From: Bombyx mori
Lineage: Eukaryota; Arthropoda; Insecta; Lepidoptera; Bombycidae
Reading direction: 5' to 3'
DNA: 64,000 nucleotides
NCBI RefSeq assembly: GCF_030269925.1
Contig: NC_085112.1
Location: forward strand, 5,457,501 to 5,521,500
Shown here: piece after piece, positions 1 through 12,662 of the stretch
Position numbering within the stretch: the stretch's first letter is position 1
Layout: each line of letters opens with the position of its first letter
Notes under the pieces: generated by a model
What the model saw: only the letters and a program-made list of their open reading frames with translations
Told to the model about the DNA's origin: nothing
Databases searched by the model: none
Made by a program: the position numbers and the translations under genes

Positions 1-443
1 ACCTGCAGTCTCTAAACTTAATTTAAAAAAAAAACAAGGTATAATTTAATTTTTTTTTAAAATGTACATTCTGAATTTATATTCGTGGTGGAACTTCTAC
101 GATTGACTTCAATCTCATGCCTCAATGTAGCTAACGTTAATGCATTTAAGCAAACAAAAAATACATATTCAAAATTGATTCATCAGTAAGTTCTAGAATG
201 AACCATTTTTCTGCTTAAAGCGCAAGTCCTGGGTTAACGCATGCGCTTCAGCCTCCTAATAGTTGTAACCAAGCGTTTCGACGGCCATGTTTTATTAGTG
301 GCTCTGTGGTGAAAAATCAATATTCAAAAGACAATGTGTTCACGCTTTATGTAATGCTTCTTTGTATGTCATTTGAAATAGTCACATTAAGAAGTAAAAA
401 CGAAATGTAAAAAGTAATATGTCTATACTAATATCTATACTAA

Positions 444-638
444 TCTATACTAATATTATAAAGAGGAAAGATTTGTTTGTTTCGAATAGGCTCCGAAACT
501 ACTGGACCGATTTGAAAAATTCTTTTTCCATTAGAAGCCGACATTGTCCCTGATGAACATAGGCTACTTTTTTAAATTTTTTTTTTGGTTTCATGTGTGT
601 TTTAATGTTTCCGAAGCGAAGCGAGGACGGGTCGCTAG
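444..638 (+). mobile_element. Helitron-like non-autonomous element
   Basis: Begins TCTATACTAATATTATAAAG after an A and ends GCGAAGCGAGGACGGGTCGC-TAG before a T, i.e. A|TC...CTAG|T, the insertion signature of Helitrons. A near-identical copy is at 26899-27113. There is no coding capacity. Confidence 0.8.
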
Positions 639-1063
639 TTATATCTAAAGAGAAAAGATTTGTTTGTTTGTATTGAATAGGCTCCGAAGCTACAGAATCG
701 ATTTGAAAAATTCTTTCACTGTTTGGAAGCTACACTATTCCCGAGTGACATAGGCTATAATCTTTTTAAAAAAAATATAGGGATTCTTACTAAAACTCTT
801 ATAATGTAACCCAAGGTCTAAAAAAATTACCTGAAATATTCTTTACATCGCGTGCCCTGCGAAAACTATTGATGATAGAATAAAATAATGTACTACGATT
901 TTATAGAACACATTATTATTTACAAAAAGTGTCGCGACAGCATATGTCTAACTATTATACTTATGCCGCAATAAGTGTTCTGTTATTTAAAAAAATAAAA
1001 CGTCAAATATCGTTGAAATTTTTGATAAAGACAAGACCTGAGCGGAGCCCGAGCGGGCCGCTT
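639..1063 (+). mobile_element. Degenerate Helitron-like element adjoining the first
   Basis: Repeats the start region (AAAGAGAAAAGATTTGTTTG, AATAGGCTCCGAAGCTAC) and ends in GCGGAGCCCGAGCGGGCCGC, resembling a Helitron 3' end that has lost the CTAG terminus. Diverged. Confidence 0.55.
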
Positions 1064-3261
1064 GTATCAAATAAACAGGAATCTCTCTATTATTTTTTTT
1101 TTCTTGAAATATATTGATCAAAAGTAGAATTAGAGTTAGGTCAATTTATAAATACGTTAACAATTTTTACGACGGTTACAAAATCCAAATGTTACAAGAA
1201 AGTGTTTTAACATGATATTATAAAGCTGGTATTATTACACGCACTACATAGTTTCGAGTTCGTTGCGAGAACAGACGGTAGCGTCCCCATCGGCTCGTAA
1301 ATGCGCAAGTCCCAGGTCGGCGCAGGCGCACCAGAGGTGCCTTTGTGTCGGCCATATTTATTGCCTTTTTTCGGCACGACCTTTATACTAAAATAACGCC
1401 ATTCATAGAAGTCAGGTATAAATTTCGTCCTAACAGTTTTTGTGTTTGTTTTTTTTTTTTCTTAAGCAACGATCCGACGACGCTTCGTTTAAATCGGATC
1501 ATGGAGGGTTAAGCTTATTTAAAATATTGTACACTGAGTGAAAGTACGTTCTTAGATTGAAACTTTTTGAAGTTCACTAGTGCAAAAAAAAAATTATTAA
1601 AAAAAAAAAACTGTCAAATATTATCATTGGTCCTAATCGGAATATATCTACTAAAATGTACTAAAACTATTCGTTACAGATATCGTAAGGAACTATTTCA
1701 TAATACGTTTATTATAAAATCTCGTTAATGATACCGGAAAGACATCTCTATTTTTACTTATAGTTTACGATAAACGTAATACAATAATGATATTGAAATT
1801 TTACTTTTAAGCAAATACATTAAAACTCAAATCAGAGCAATGACAAATACCAGTCTAATTCACACCGAAAATTAGTTGTTACTCATCATTCAAATGTTCC
1901 TGACATGCGCATTCGTCTCATTATTGACTACAACATCAAGAAAGTACAAATTTATAACCAATTGTGAATGAAATCCATAGAATTAAAATTAAAAAAAAAA
2001 TACTTACCGATTTGTAGCGCTCCGGCACGGAGTCGAAAAGTTCTGAAAGCCAAACGCGTCTACTGTCAAGCGCTGTTGCAGAAGCTTTCAAAAAGCTCTC
2101 CTCGTCGATACGAAGTACAGGGCAAACTGTTTAGGCATTGAATTAAAATGGAAACAGCGCCACCTATTGACGAATAGAAGCTTCACACATATGATTTACA
2201 CTGCTTTTAAATTTGTAAAAATTTACACTGCTTTTTTTTATGTAAAATCTAAATTTAATTTTGTCTAAAAGTTTTAATTTTCAGCTTATGAATTTATTTT
2301 TTAATTAATAGAGTTATAGTAACTGTAGGCCATTTCGTTATGTTTCCAATTGGACGCTTGGGTGACTTTTAACGACATCTGTGTTACAATTGTCATACTG
2401 AATAGTGAGTGAGAATTATTTGCTGTTTCTCGTGTATTGGCTAGATGTCACTGTTTCGTTGAGAAAAAAGGTGCAAGTAGTTCATTACGAAATCATAGAT
2501 GTCGCTAAAACAAATTTTTCGGACGTTCAAAGTTACCAAACCCTGTTATTATTTCTCTTTTTTGATTCTTTAGCATATTCTTCTACACATCGTACATCTT
2601 TAAATTCTATACACATATAAATCTAGAATTCAACCAGAAGAAATAGACAAATATATTGAAACAGAGCTGTTTAGACAGAAAAAGTAGTGTGTGATTTTTA
2701 CAATTAGCGAAAGTCCCAGATTAATGACGAGATTCCATCAGTCATGTAAAATATTAATTCTAATAAATGACAAAATTCCCATTTGTTACGGCTAGGATAA
2801 GTTATTAATGTCATGAGGTCGATATTTTGGGCGATATTCTTTAGCGGAGTCATATGAAAATGCAGGTTCGGCTCTGGCGCGCTATTGTCGTATGGGTTGC
2901 AATTGCAGCAAGACTATAAGGCTTTCTATAGACCCGCGGAAGACCAAAAATATCCCAAAATATCCCGAAATATGTATATTTTTAGAGCCTTAAAGAGGCC
3001 ATGTCACGAAAGTGACGTAGGAATGCCAACTATCCAGTTTTGTTATGCGATTAAATTTAAAATGAATTGGGTCGCAAGAACATTGTTCTCTCGTTTGATC
3101 AGCCAACAATTTGAATACACTAATCGCCATCTCAGTCTTTATCGCTATAGGTAATTCGTGGTCAGATTAAGACAAAGTATTCGAGACCAGGAACATCCTT
3201 GAGGCGCTATGTATGATACATGTAATTTTCGAAATCGGTCATAATCTTTTTTCTTCACTTT
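1064..3261. other. Scr 3' intergenic flank
   Basis: AT-rich DNA without a supported gene. It holds a GC-rich motif block at 1303-1363 that resembles one at 220-294, a GC-richer patch at 2015-2175 with the CTCF-like site, and nothing else I can name. Short ORFs here (for example 2405-2620, 2885-3154) look random. Confidence 0.5.
2153..2167 (-). promoter_or_regulatory. CTCF-type insulator motif
   Basis: Minus strand reads AATAGGTGGCGCTGT, containing TAGGTGGCGCTG, a strong match to the core bound by insect and vertebrate CTCF. It lies in a locally GC-richer stretch (about 2015-2175) in the Scr 3' flank. Motif match only. Confidence 0.45.
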
Positions 3262-3474
3262 ATTCCACTAGGTGGGGTCGGCACAGCGAATTTTTCTATT
3301 CCGTTCTCTTCTATCTGCCATCATCTCGACACTCGCTCCTCTCTCTCTCTCTCTCTCTCTCATATCGTCATTCACACACTCCATCCATGTCTTCATCGGT
3401 TGACCTCTTCCCCCTCTACCTTGCTCTACCATTTCGGTCACAATCAGCAATTGATATACTCTCTCAGGTAGCAT
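3262..3474 (-). pseudogene. RTE-like LINE ORF C-terminal fragment with a GA microsatellite
   Basis: The minus-strand frame reads RGQPMKTWMECVNDDM, then a run of alternating Arg and Glu (RERERERG) and MMADRRE ending CADPT, the C-terminal signature of RTE-type LINE proteins common in insects. The Arg/Glu run is the translation of a CT/GA microsatellite (3338-3361), which probably expanded after insertion. It is only the end of the ORF. Confidence 0.7.
3336..3361 (+). repeat. CT/GA microsatellite
   Basis: Uninterrupted dinucleotide tract of about 12 CT units inside an RTE-like LINE remnant. Confidence 0.92.
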
Positions 3475-3799
3475 TCATATTTAGAACTTCCCTGTTTTAT
3501 AATTCAAGTCGGCTAAATTTACATTATAAAGAGAAATCTGATTTATAATGTAAATGTATATACCTACCAGGTTCGACAATAACGGGATCCCATTTTTATT
3601 AAATGTTTCGCAAAAATCCGTGCTAAGGTTTTCAGTTAGCTTCGAAGTACCAGCTGTTTCCATATGATTTTATGCTGTTTATTTTGTTGATAATTCAGGA
3701 TGGCTGGGAGAGTCTGGGCTAACGCTGAGCATATGAAGTTGCGTGTTTTGGGATTTGAATAGTCAGAGACTATCTGACAACGTATTGTTAATTCTGAAT

Positions 3800-3875
3800 A
3801 GTTGAGTTTCTCGTCGGATCTTCGCAGCGGTTCACGATTCCGATCCTGTGGTAGATTTAGCGAAGGACTACCAAC
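3800..3875 (+). mobile_element. Fragment of a second LINE 3' end family
   Basis: GAGTTTCTCGTCGGATCTTC, GATTCCGATCC and GGTAGATT follow the order of the better copy at 40060-40295. Strongly diverged. Confidence 0.5.
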
Positions 3876-5969
3876 TCTTACTAAAGCAGATGCTAGCAGT
3901 CTCTAAGGTTAAGCTTCGTAAGCTCCCTACCAGTCTAACGAAGCCGTGATAACTTCTTGAGGATACTGGTAGAAAAAAAACCCATTCTGAATGTATTTCT
4001 TTCGTTTTTGACGCCTATGTTAGCTCTGGTATAAGACAGAAGATCATTTTAGATAAAACCTTAGTACTGTTGATGTCTATGTATAAAGTGCATATCGAAT
4101 CATCTACATAAATCTAACAAAAAACAATATAGGAATGTTTATATAAAAACAAAATACAAAAAACATACCAAGATCATTACCCGGTGTACACCTACCTAAA
4201 TAGTAATGAAGTAATATGATTGATGAACGTCCTCCGCGATTTTATACGATCCTTTCATAATATTTTCTCGATCCGAGAAATCTGTGCGTGGGATGTTTCG
4301 CAGTTCGACAGTTTTCAATGAAATTGGATACTTTGCGTGACATTCGATTAATTATATTCAACATCTTGATTGTGTTATCTGTAGATATAAGACGAGATTA
4401 TGATTAATAATTCCAGAGAGCATTTTACGTTATTATCTATAGGTAATTGAATTAGGTAGTTACGTAATCATGTGCCAAAACACTGAGTTTGACGTCATCT
4501 TAGTGCATCGCGATCGTGAACCGGTAAAAATTCAGCGAAGTACTACTCCTGCTTAGCAAATGTTAGCAAATTCTCTGAGCCCTGTGAGTTAGCTCACCAA
4601 TAAAGGTGGAGCCAGAATAGATTCGAGGTTACACGCAGAAGGATAGAAAACATATTATGCTGGCGAATTTAATGCAAGTTTTAAATATTTACATATTATT
4701 ACCTTTTTTCGAAAATGTATATATAGGTATTGTGTTTTATTGTAGTTATAATAATAATTATAAGCTAAGTTATCCTTTTCCGTAAAAAATAATTCTACCA
4801 CATTCAGTCACGGCTTATGGTTATTGACGATTTGAACTATTACTTTAAATGCATAGGTATCTAATAAAATTAACGCTATGCATTGAAACTTGTGTACAAA
4901 TAAATAATTTACGTGTTAACGATGGCTTCGAGCGGTTTTCGAAGATAAAATGTTCCTATCGTAAATGTAAAGGTGCATTTAAGTACTAATATAGAAGAAT
5001 ATATTTTAATTTTCTCAATGATATACCGTCATCGGGTGCTTTAGCCTTTTTCAAATGATCTAACAATGAACTTCTGCTTCAATTTTTCATACAGAGTCTT
5101 ATCATATCTGTCAAAGAATGGTCATACGTACAAGTATCGAATATGCATTTTGAGAAATGATTCGCCACAGTGCACCTTCATGTTTCGTAATCTCCACAAT
5201 CCGACGGACAAGTCAACATTAATAATATGATACTGTGGAAATACCCGTTGTTATTTAAATGTCTCACCGAGACTTAAAAGAATGATTCATACATAGAGAA
5301 GTCGCGGAATCTTCAACATAAATTCGAGATTTTTTTTGATGAAAGCAGTTAATTTGAATTTTAGTTTACGCATCCATTGTACACCCGTGTATATGTTACA
5401 GAAGCTGGCATGGAACTTCTCGGAATAGTTTCTTGAACCTAAAGTGAGCATTAAGTCATTTTAGGGACTTCTCTATACGTGTTCATATTTTTTAAATTTA
5501 AAGCACATAAAATATACGTCAAGTATCATAAACAATTAAAAAATACAAATTCGTTGTGCGATACTCTCTTCATAACAGCACAGAAATCGAGCGTGGTATT
5601 AAAACTGCGCATAGATGGAACATACCATCAGTATGATTTATAGATTTTCGCGTGGGATGACACCCGCGACCTATAAACTAAGGTATCCTTCACATTTTTC
5701 GACACTCCTTTGTTGGGCACGTGGTATACCGGCTCCCCCGGCAGGTTCGGCTGTCATGTCATTGCTGTGTCGATCATTTATCATAGCTCAACGTTGCGCT
5801 CAAACCAGGAGGCGTCTCTGTGGCGCTTCCAATACTACATTTCAGGTTTGACTTTGTGCTCAGTCCTGTTACTCGATAATTCAGTTTTAAATAGATTCGA
5901 TTTATAAGTCTATAGCCTTCCTTAAGCATGTTCTTATTACTATTGTCACTATTACTTAGAAACAATCAA
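3876..5969. other. Intergenic DNA with no recognised feature
   Basis: AT-rich, no transposon family recognised, no credible ORF. Part of it could still be distal Scr 3' UTR or regulatory DNA. Confidence 0.5.
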
Positions 5970-7635
5970 GTGAGAATAAAAACAATATTTATCATCATAA
6001 TTTATTTGATCTTTTTCACCAATTTTTCAAAATTTCATTACAATTTATCAATACAGTACAATAATTTAAATGATCATGAAGAACATCCTTCTAAAGTTCT
6101 CATTTAAACTGGAATGAACGATAAACATTATCAATTAGTTAAAAAGAAATAACATAACTAAATAAAGAAGTATTATTTTACAAAATGAGAGTGAAACAAG
6201 ACTGAGGCCACATCCTATTGCACAGGTAAATACAAAACTGATTTTAGAAAACATTTAATGATTTAAAAATTAAAAGAAATCGTAACGTTCTTTCTAATAT
6301 TTACAAACAATAAATAAGATAACAAAATGAAATATTAATGAAATCAATGCGAATTTTAAAAACACTACACAAATCTCGTATGACATAAGAACGCGGTCGC
6401 CCTTAAGAATAAAAATTTAACAGAATATCACAGTTGACCACAATAATTTGAAAAATAAAAAGATGACACCGAAAATTTTGCACGCAAACGTTCAGGAGAT
6501 GTTATCAATACAATGAATGAAGAAGTTTCTAATATATTAAGTACATTTTACAAATACAACATTTAAGATACAAATTACGCACGAGAACTCTTAGGGAAAA
6601 ATGTATTTTGTCGAAAGTAAACAACTATTAAGATAATCGTATTAAAGTTTGTTATAATATTTTTTTATTTGATAAAGTTTTATTTACAAACTAAGGACAG
6701 GAACATAAAACAGTTCTTCGCGTTGATTATCGAATTATATATTAAATTTTTATAATTATTAATAACTACTGAACGACAAATATTTACAATAGGAAAGAAT
6801 GTCGAAACTATTCACAACAATCTATAATAGTAACTGAGCTTATAAAGTCTATTTAACAGCTCGTCATAAGCTTTACCTAATTATTTTTACTAAAGTATTT
6901 TTTATTTAATTATTACTGATATTATTATACTCAGCGATGTACGTTTGAAATGCACATCTCATTTTTGCAGTAGCGAATTAATTTTGGATTTCCCAATTTT
7001 ACTCTATCCCTGTACAATTCCGAATTTGTTACTGATTTCATAACCACTGGCTGTACATTGTGTATAGTTTTTTAAAAAAATCATAATTTGCTTCATCTAA
7101 CACACAAGTCTTATTCTAATTTATCTATTCATCACAATTTACACAATTACGTATTTACTTTGTTATCTTACAATTTTAAAGACGATAATATAATATAGTT
7201 CGAATTATTATAGCTTATGACTAGGTACTCTTTTCTACTTATAAAGTCCATTCGCATTTTTCATGACATTAGATTATTACCTTCTTCTATATTGTGAAAC
7301 ATTTCAATGGACACTATTGCTCGTAATAGCGCGACGTTTATCCGACTATCAATTGTTTTTACGAAGACTACTCCCCGTTGGTTCGATTCACTGACTAAAC
7401 ACTGTTATTCACAAACACTTTCGTATAATTTATATTGTCACTGTCAAATGTCAAAACAATTTCAACAAATTAGGCTACACTAGAGAAATTTTTCAAGCAG
7501 CGAATAACTGACCCAGTCTGGTTGCTGTGACGCCGGACCGTTAGGTTCGTTCGTCACACGCAACCCCGTGTGACACACGGACAACTGTCTAGTTTAATAA
7601 ATCAGTTATCCGCTGTTCGAAAAATTCCACTGATC
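5970..7635 (-). other. Scr: Probable Scr 3' UTR and immediate downstream flank
   Basis: AT-rich sequence directly after the Scr stop. I recognise no transposable element in it, in contrast to both flanks, which fits an untranslated exon under constraint. Several AATAAA signals occur on the minus strand (for example TTTATT on the plus strand at 6001-6006, 6664-6669 and 6901-6906), so the true cleavage site cannot be chosen from sequence alone. Confidence 0.4.
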
Positions 7636-8202
<567 letters not shown>

Positions 8203-8684
8203 AACGTAGCTTAGTCGAAATTCCACGGGCTGGCTCTTCAATTAAGTATTATTCTCGTAACAAAGCGCTGAGCGCGTTAATATTTAGAACTGAATGTCCG
8301 TTTGAGCGCCAATGAATAGTTGGCTCGATCGACTTCGTTCCTTGCTACGCTTCTTCAATTGTGATCTACTACACGTTCAGCTTAAAACGAGATTTCTATT
8401 CAGAAATACGAACATTATTATGCAATTAATTTAAATTTATTTCTTTGGCGCGTCAGTTTTTTCTTAATTTATTACATTGTGTCGCTGGTAGGAGTTGGAC
8501 ACCTTTTCTAATGATTGTTTTGGCACATGCTTGTTCCTGTTTCAGAGTGCGTACGGAGGCCAAGATGAATTTTTCAACGGTACATTATAATTCAGATACG
8601 GAAGTTTTATTTTGAAGCTACATATGTTAGAATAAATCATTTACTATGCAGTTTTCGTTTTTTATCTTCACAGATTTAAAAATA

Positions 8685-9113
8685 CTAGAGGTCCTGCAGT
8701 AGTCGAAATTCGACTTAAATTATTGAAATTGTAAGTTTTAACACTATTATGATTCTATTTTCAGACTATTATACTTCTATAATCACAAATTTCTGCAAGA
8801 CTACACTATAAAAAATATTAACAAAGACAAACAATATTTAATCTATTCTCAATTTGACCACAAACGTCAAGAACAAAAGTTTGACAATAAATAGTATGCA
8901 TGCGTGTGTGCTTCAAATACATGGTATGCAGTGTGTGTAATGTTTCCTTTATTGATTTAATGTATCTTTTATGCATTATTTAAAAAAATATTAGCATTGT
9001 GCACTTCTTCTCTATATTCTCTATAAGTGTAGAAAATTTCATACTCCTCCGTCCGCGCAATTTTCGTAAAAAGGGATACAAAGTTTTTGCTTCACGTATT
9101 ATTAATATATAGA
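8685..9113 (-). mobile_element. Helitron-like element with 3' palindrome
   Basis: On the minus strand it starts TCTATATATTAATA after A (9113) and ends at CTAG (8688-8685) before T. A perfect palindrome AGTCGAAATTCGACT (8701-8715) lies just inside the 3' end, as in Helitrons. An inverted copy lies at 25117-25523. Confidence 0.78.
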
Positions 9114-9565
9114 TAGAAGTAGAACGTTTTACAAAGTATTCGCGATGCATTCACCGAACAAATCAAAATCAAAGCAGAAGAGTGCCTTGAACGGCTTGAC
9201 AGTAGCGCTGAAGTCATGGGTTGCATACCGCACCTGTCACCGCGTGTCGACAGTCCGGCCCACCAGTTACTCTGGCTTGGACACCCGCCAGTGCTGTCTC
9301 GAAAGATACACAACTCGTCTCGGATGTGTCTACCAATTTAAACTACGCCATTTATTATATTTATCTAACGGACCTAACCAACTAATTAGATGACCCAATC
9401 ATTCTTTGAATTATTTCATTGACACTCGCAATAATTGTCGATGTCGATTGGTTTTTCTCGTGATTTGGTATATTGGAAGCCAGCCTCGGTAGATGCTGTG
9501 ATTCTACCTTATTCTGCTCTTTTTTGAGTTTGAAAGGTGGAACAATCGTTATACAATATACGTTT

Positions 9566-9812
9566 ACTGGTGGTAGGACCTCTTGTGAGTCCGCGCGGGT
9601 AGGTACCACCTTGCCTATTTCTGCCGTGAAGCAGTAATGAGTTTCAGTTTGAAGGGTAGGGCAGCCGTTGTGACTATACTGAGACCTTAGAACTTATATC
9701 TCAAGGTGGGTGGCGCATTTACGTTGTAGATGTCTATGGGCTCCAGTAACCACTTAACAGCAGGTGGGCTGTAAACTCATCCACTTATGTAAGCAATAAA
9801 AAAATAAAAAAA
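9566..9812 (+). mobile_element. Bm1-like SINE, 5'-truncated
   Basis: Near-complete body from ACTGGTGGTAGGACC to an A-rich tail (AGCAATAAAAAAATAAAAA). The tRNA-like head is missing, as in most copies here. Confidence 0.9.
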
Positions 9813-10467
9813 CTATACCGTTGAAACTTGAAACTCATTCTTGACGTGTACACTCCAAAAAAAAGCTGACACTAAAATAATATCTTGTAAAATTATAACA
9901 ATTGTATTGCGGAAACAAAAGTGCGGTAACGTATTCAATAGGGATGTCGCTTTCCTTCGTTACCATTTTGAATGTCGTCCCGTGTCAATAAAGATGTTTA
10001 AAGAATTATAAATATTCGATTTCGTAGGGCTTAAGACAAGTGAAGCGGCAACAAAAACCTTCCGAGATTGAAATGTTAGTGACAGCCCGATGCACAAACA
10101 ACAGACAGACAGCATTGTTTTAACATAATCCTTGTAGAGACGAAACGAATGGCCACAATAAGGCGAATTTAAATTTCAAAATGAATTCACGAATATAGTG
10201 GTATTGATTAAATATAAATCTTTCAGAGAATGATTTCAAAGATTTCGCTGTAGCGGTGCATAATGGAAGCAGTGAAGTGTAAATCAAATAAAATTGATTG
10301 TTTGAAATGATATTACGTGTAGATTGAAATATCCACGGTCCTACCAACTAAATGATTGAAAGAAACGAAGAAGATTTGTGAAAGTGGTTTCTAGACCTAC
10401 AGAATTTTTAATTTGTATTCAATACACCCATTTTTAATTATACTGATCGTCACCGCCATGTATTTTT

Positions 10468-10505
10468 AAAACGCTTTTATTAGCTTAACTAATTTATGTT
10501 AAACT
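10468..10505 (+). repeat. Start fragment of the fold-back repeat family
   Basis: AAACGCTTTTATTAGCTTAA matches the left edge of the family at 29625 and 32620. Only the edge is present. Confidence 0.4.
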
Positions 10506-10520
10506 TACTTCAACCAAATC

Positions 10521-10796
10521 GAATCAAATACGTATTTAAGAAATGTCCACGATTGACTTCCACGGTGAAGGAATAACGTCGTATAATCACCACCACCGCC
10601 CTGCCTATTTCTGCCGTGAAGCAGTAATGCGTTTCGATTTGAAGGGTGGGGCAGCCGTTGTAACTATACTGAGACCTTAGAACTAATATCTCAAGGTGGA
10701 TGGCAGTATTTGCGTTATAGATGTCTATGGGCTCCGGTAACCACTTAGCACCAGGTGGACTGTGAGCTCGTCTACCTGTCTATGCAATAAAAAAAT
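10521..10796 (+). mobile_element. Bm1-like SINE with part of the middle region and an internal deletion
   Basis: Begins in the block shared with the full-length copy (CTTCCACGGTGAAGGAATAA at about 10558-10577), then jumps at about 10584 to CACCGCCCTGCC and continues to the GCAATAAAAAA tail. It links the head-proximal region to the common 3' body independently of the LINE-split copy. Confidence 0.85.
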
Positions 10797-10984
10797 CGGT
10801 TTTCTGTAAAGTCGGTTTACTGACGATAGTTGAACGTGACAGCGTCATAAGAAAATACTGATGGAATTGTTTCATTTTTCAAAAGAAAATTTTAATCTTA
10901 TTTGTTTGATAGATATTTTGTATGGACAATTGATACCACATTCACTTTATACTGAACTTCATACTTGACGAAAACATGTAAATG

Positions 10985-11215
10985 TATTATTGTATAGCAG
11001 CTGTCCACGCGGATGCATCGCTCACTCAAATAGGAGAGAGACAGATGTCGAACGCTGCCGAACGCGGAGGCCGATTGTGCCTCTTTGTCGCTCGTTGCGC
11101 GCTCTCGCTTGCACTTTAAGTCTTAAATGGAACGCCTCAGAGCGAGGTAACGCCGCATGAGTCATGTTTTTTCGTGCGTCCAGCCGGCTCCATCGAATTA
11201 TAAGACGTTGTCACG
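10985..11215. other. GC- and CpG-rich island in the intron, unassigned
   Basis: Clearly richer in GC and CpG than the surrounding DNA (GAACGCTGCCGAACGCGGAGG-type sequence, GCTCGTTGCGCGCTCTCGCT, GAGCGAGGTAACGCCGCATG) with no long ORF. It may be a repeat remnant or a regulatory element. Confidence 0.4.
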
Positions 11216-12168
11216 TCAAAAAAAAACTATAGGTATAGGTATATCAGATCCAATGTATTAAATAGTCCAAGCTATGTTTGAGATTCAATCAGAAACGCCC
11301 TCATAACATAACGCTGATAGATTTTTGTTCTAAAGCATACCTGTTTTTATATTTTCGATTAGAAATACGGACCAAGTATAATTTTGACAATCATATTGTG
11401 ACGTGGGCCCCGTCCAATTGCTTGTTCTATTTTGCGACAGGAAAATACTATCAGTATGAGCAGTTTTTTTTTTTCAAACAATTTCCTTTTTAGCTTTTCC
11501 CGATTTCAAATATGCTCTCAGCTGCAGGTACTCTTTTATCAGATCTTAACTTGTTTTAATTCAATAGCAGAGGCGAATCAAAATCAAAGCTTTAATTAAA
11601 TCTAACACATTAAAAAACATATTGAGGATTAATACAAAGAAAAATTATGATTCCTTTAAACTAAAGCGGTATACTAGTTGCAAGTACGAAACAAAAATAA
11701 TAATAAAAAAAAACAATCGTCATTTGATATTTTCGTAATGTCATTCTAGGTCACAGAACATTGATATTCGTCTGCTCGATCCTAGACGTGTTGCATGGTC
11801 GAATTTTAAACGAATGACATCGCATTATTTATGGATGAGACTGAAATTTGAAAACTAAAATAGGCAGTGTCTGGCGACTGTTTAGGAGCGGATATAATAT
11901 TTATCATTTAATTTATTGTAGCAGGCTCACGTATAAAATCTGTTTTAATTGGAAAGTAGCGGCTTGGCTGTGTGCATGTGCCGTCGCTGATGTCCAGGAG
12001 CGATGGAGATCAACATTAAAAAGGGATATAAGTTGGCCGACCATATAAGCCTTTGAACACATAGTCTTCAAAGGCGAGTAACTTTTTTGAGTATTATAAT
12101 TTGAAGCAACCATCGCATATTTCTTTGAGGCGGCGGTAAAATACTTTGTCAGTTATCATTAGTGTGGT

Positions 12169-12522
12169 TTTTTTTTTAATTCCTACCTATGCTGCTGGCC
12201 TTGAAAGGCTATTTCAGCTTCTCCTTGACGTGTAGGTGAGTTCACGAGGCTCAAACCGGGAGTGTTGCTAACACTGGCCCTAGCAAGAGCAGTGCTTCGC
12301 AGAATCTACCATTGGATCGCGACCCACTGAGAAGATCCAGCGAGAAACTCAGTCGACTGTGTCTACGGGTTAATTTACTCGTCGAGCCTTTCGTCGCAAG
12401 CGACGCGACGGGTTCGGTGATGACGGTGACCGGTGCTTGAGGCACCTAAAAGCATCGTCAATGGATTGGGAGGATCCGTAATAACGTGTTTAGGTGCTTA
12501 TGGTGACGCGGCGACGTCGACC
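12169..12522 (-). mobile_element. 5'-truncated copy of the Jockey-type LINE 3' end
   Basis: From a T-run, CCTACCTATGCTG, through CTAGCAAGAGCAGTGCTTCG and the 3' UTR stem-loop region into the C-terminal end of ORF2, matching 48930-49260 with many substitutions. The right boundary coincides with an inverted-repeat element at 12523. Confidence 0.85.
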
Positions 12523-12662
12523 CAGTGTGCTTAGTGCGAGTTTTATTGAGTTGGTGCAGCATCTCATCGTTTGCCGCTAGGGGTGCTGTTCCAACTAGAT
12601 ACAAATTTGAGTTAACTTTTACGCAACCGAGAAGTTAAAAGACTCGCACTAAGCACACACTA
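12523..12662 (+). repeat. Short inverted-repeat element (MITE-like hairpin)
   Basis: Terminal inverted repeats built on AGTGTGCTTAGTGCGAGT (left) and ACTCGCACTAAGCACACACT (right) enclose about 100 bp with no coding potential. It has the shape of a non-autonomous DNA transposon. Confidence 0.75.

Noticed and set aside
1..7635. mir-10, which in insects lies between Dfd and Scr
   Set aside because: I looked for the mature miR-10 sequence on both strands and did not see it; it probably lies outside the window.
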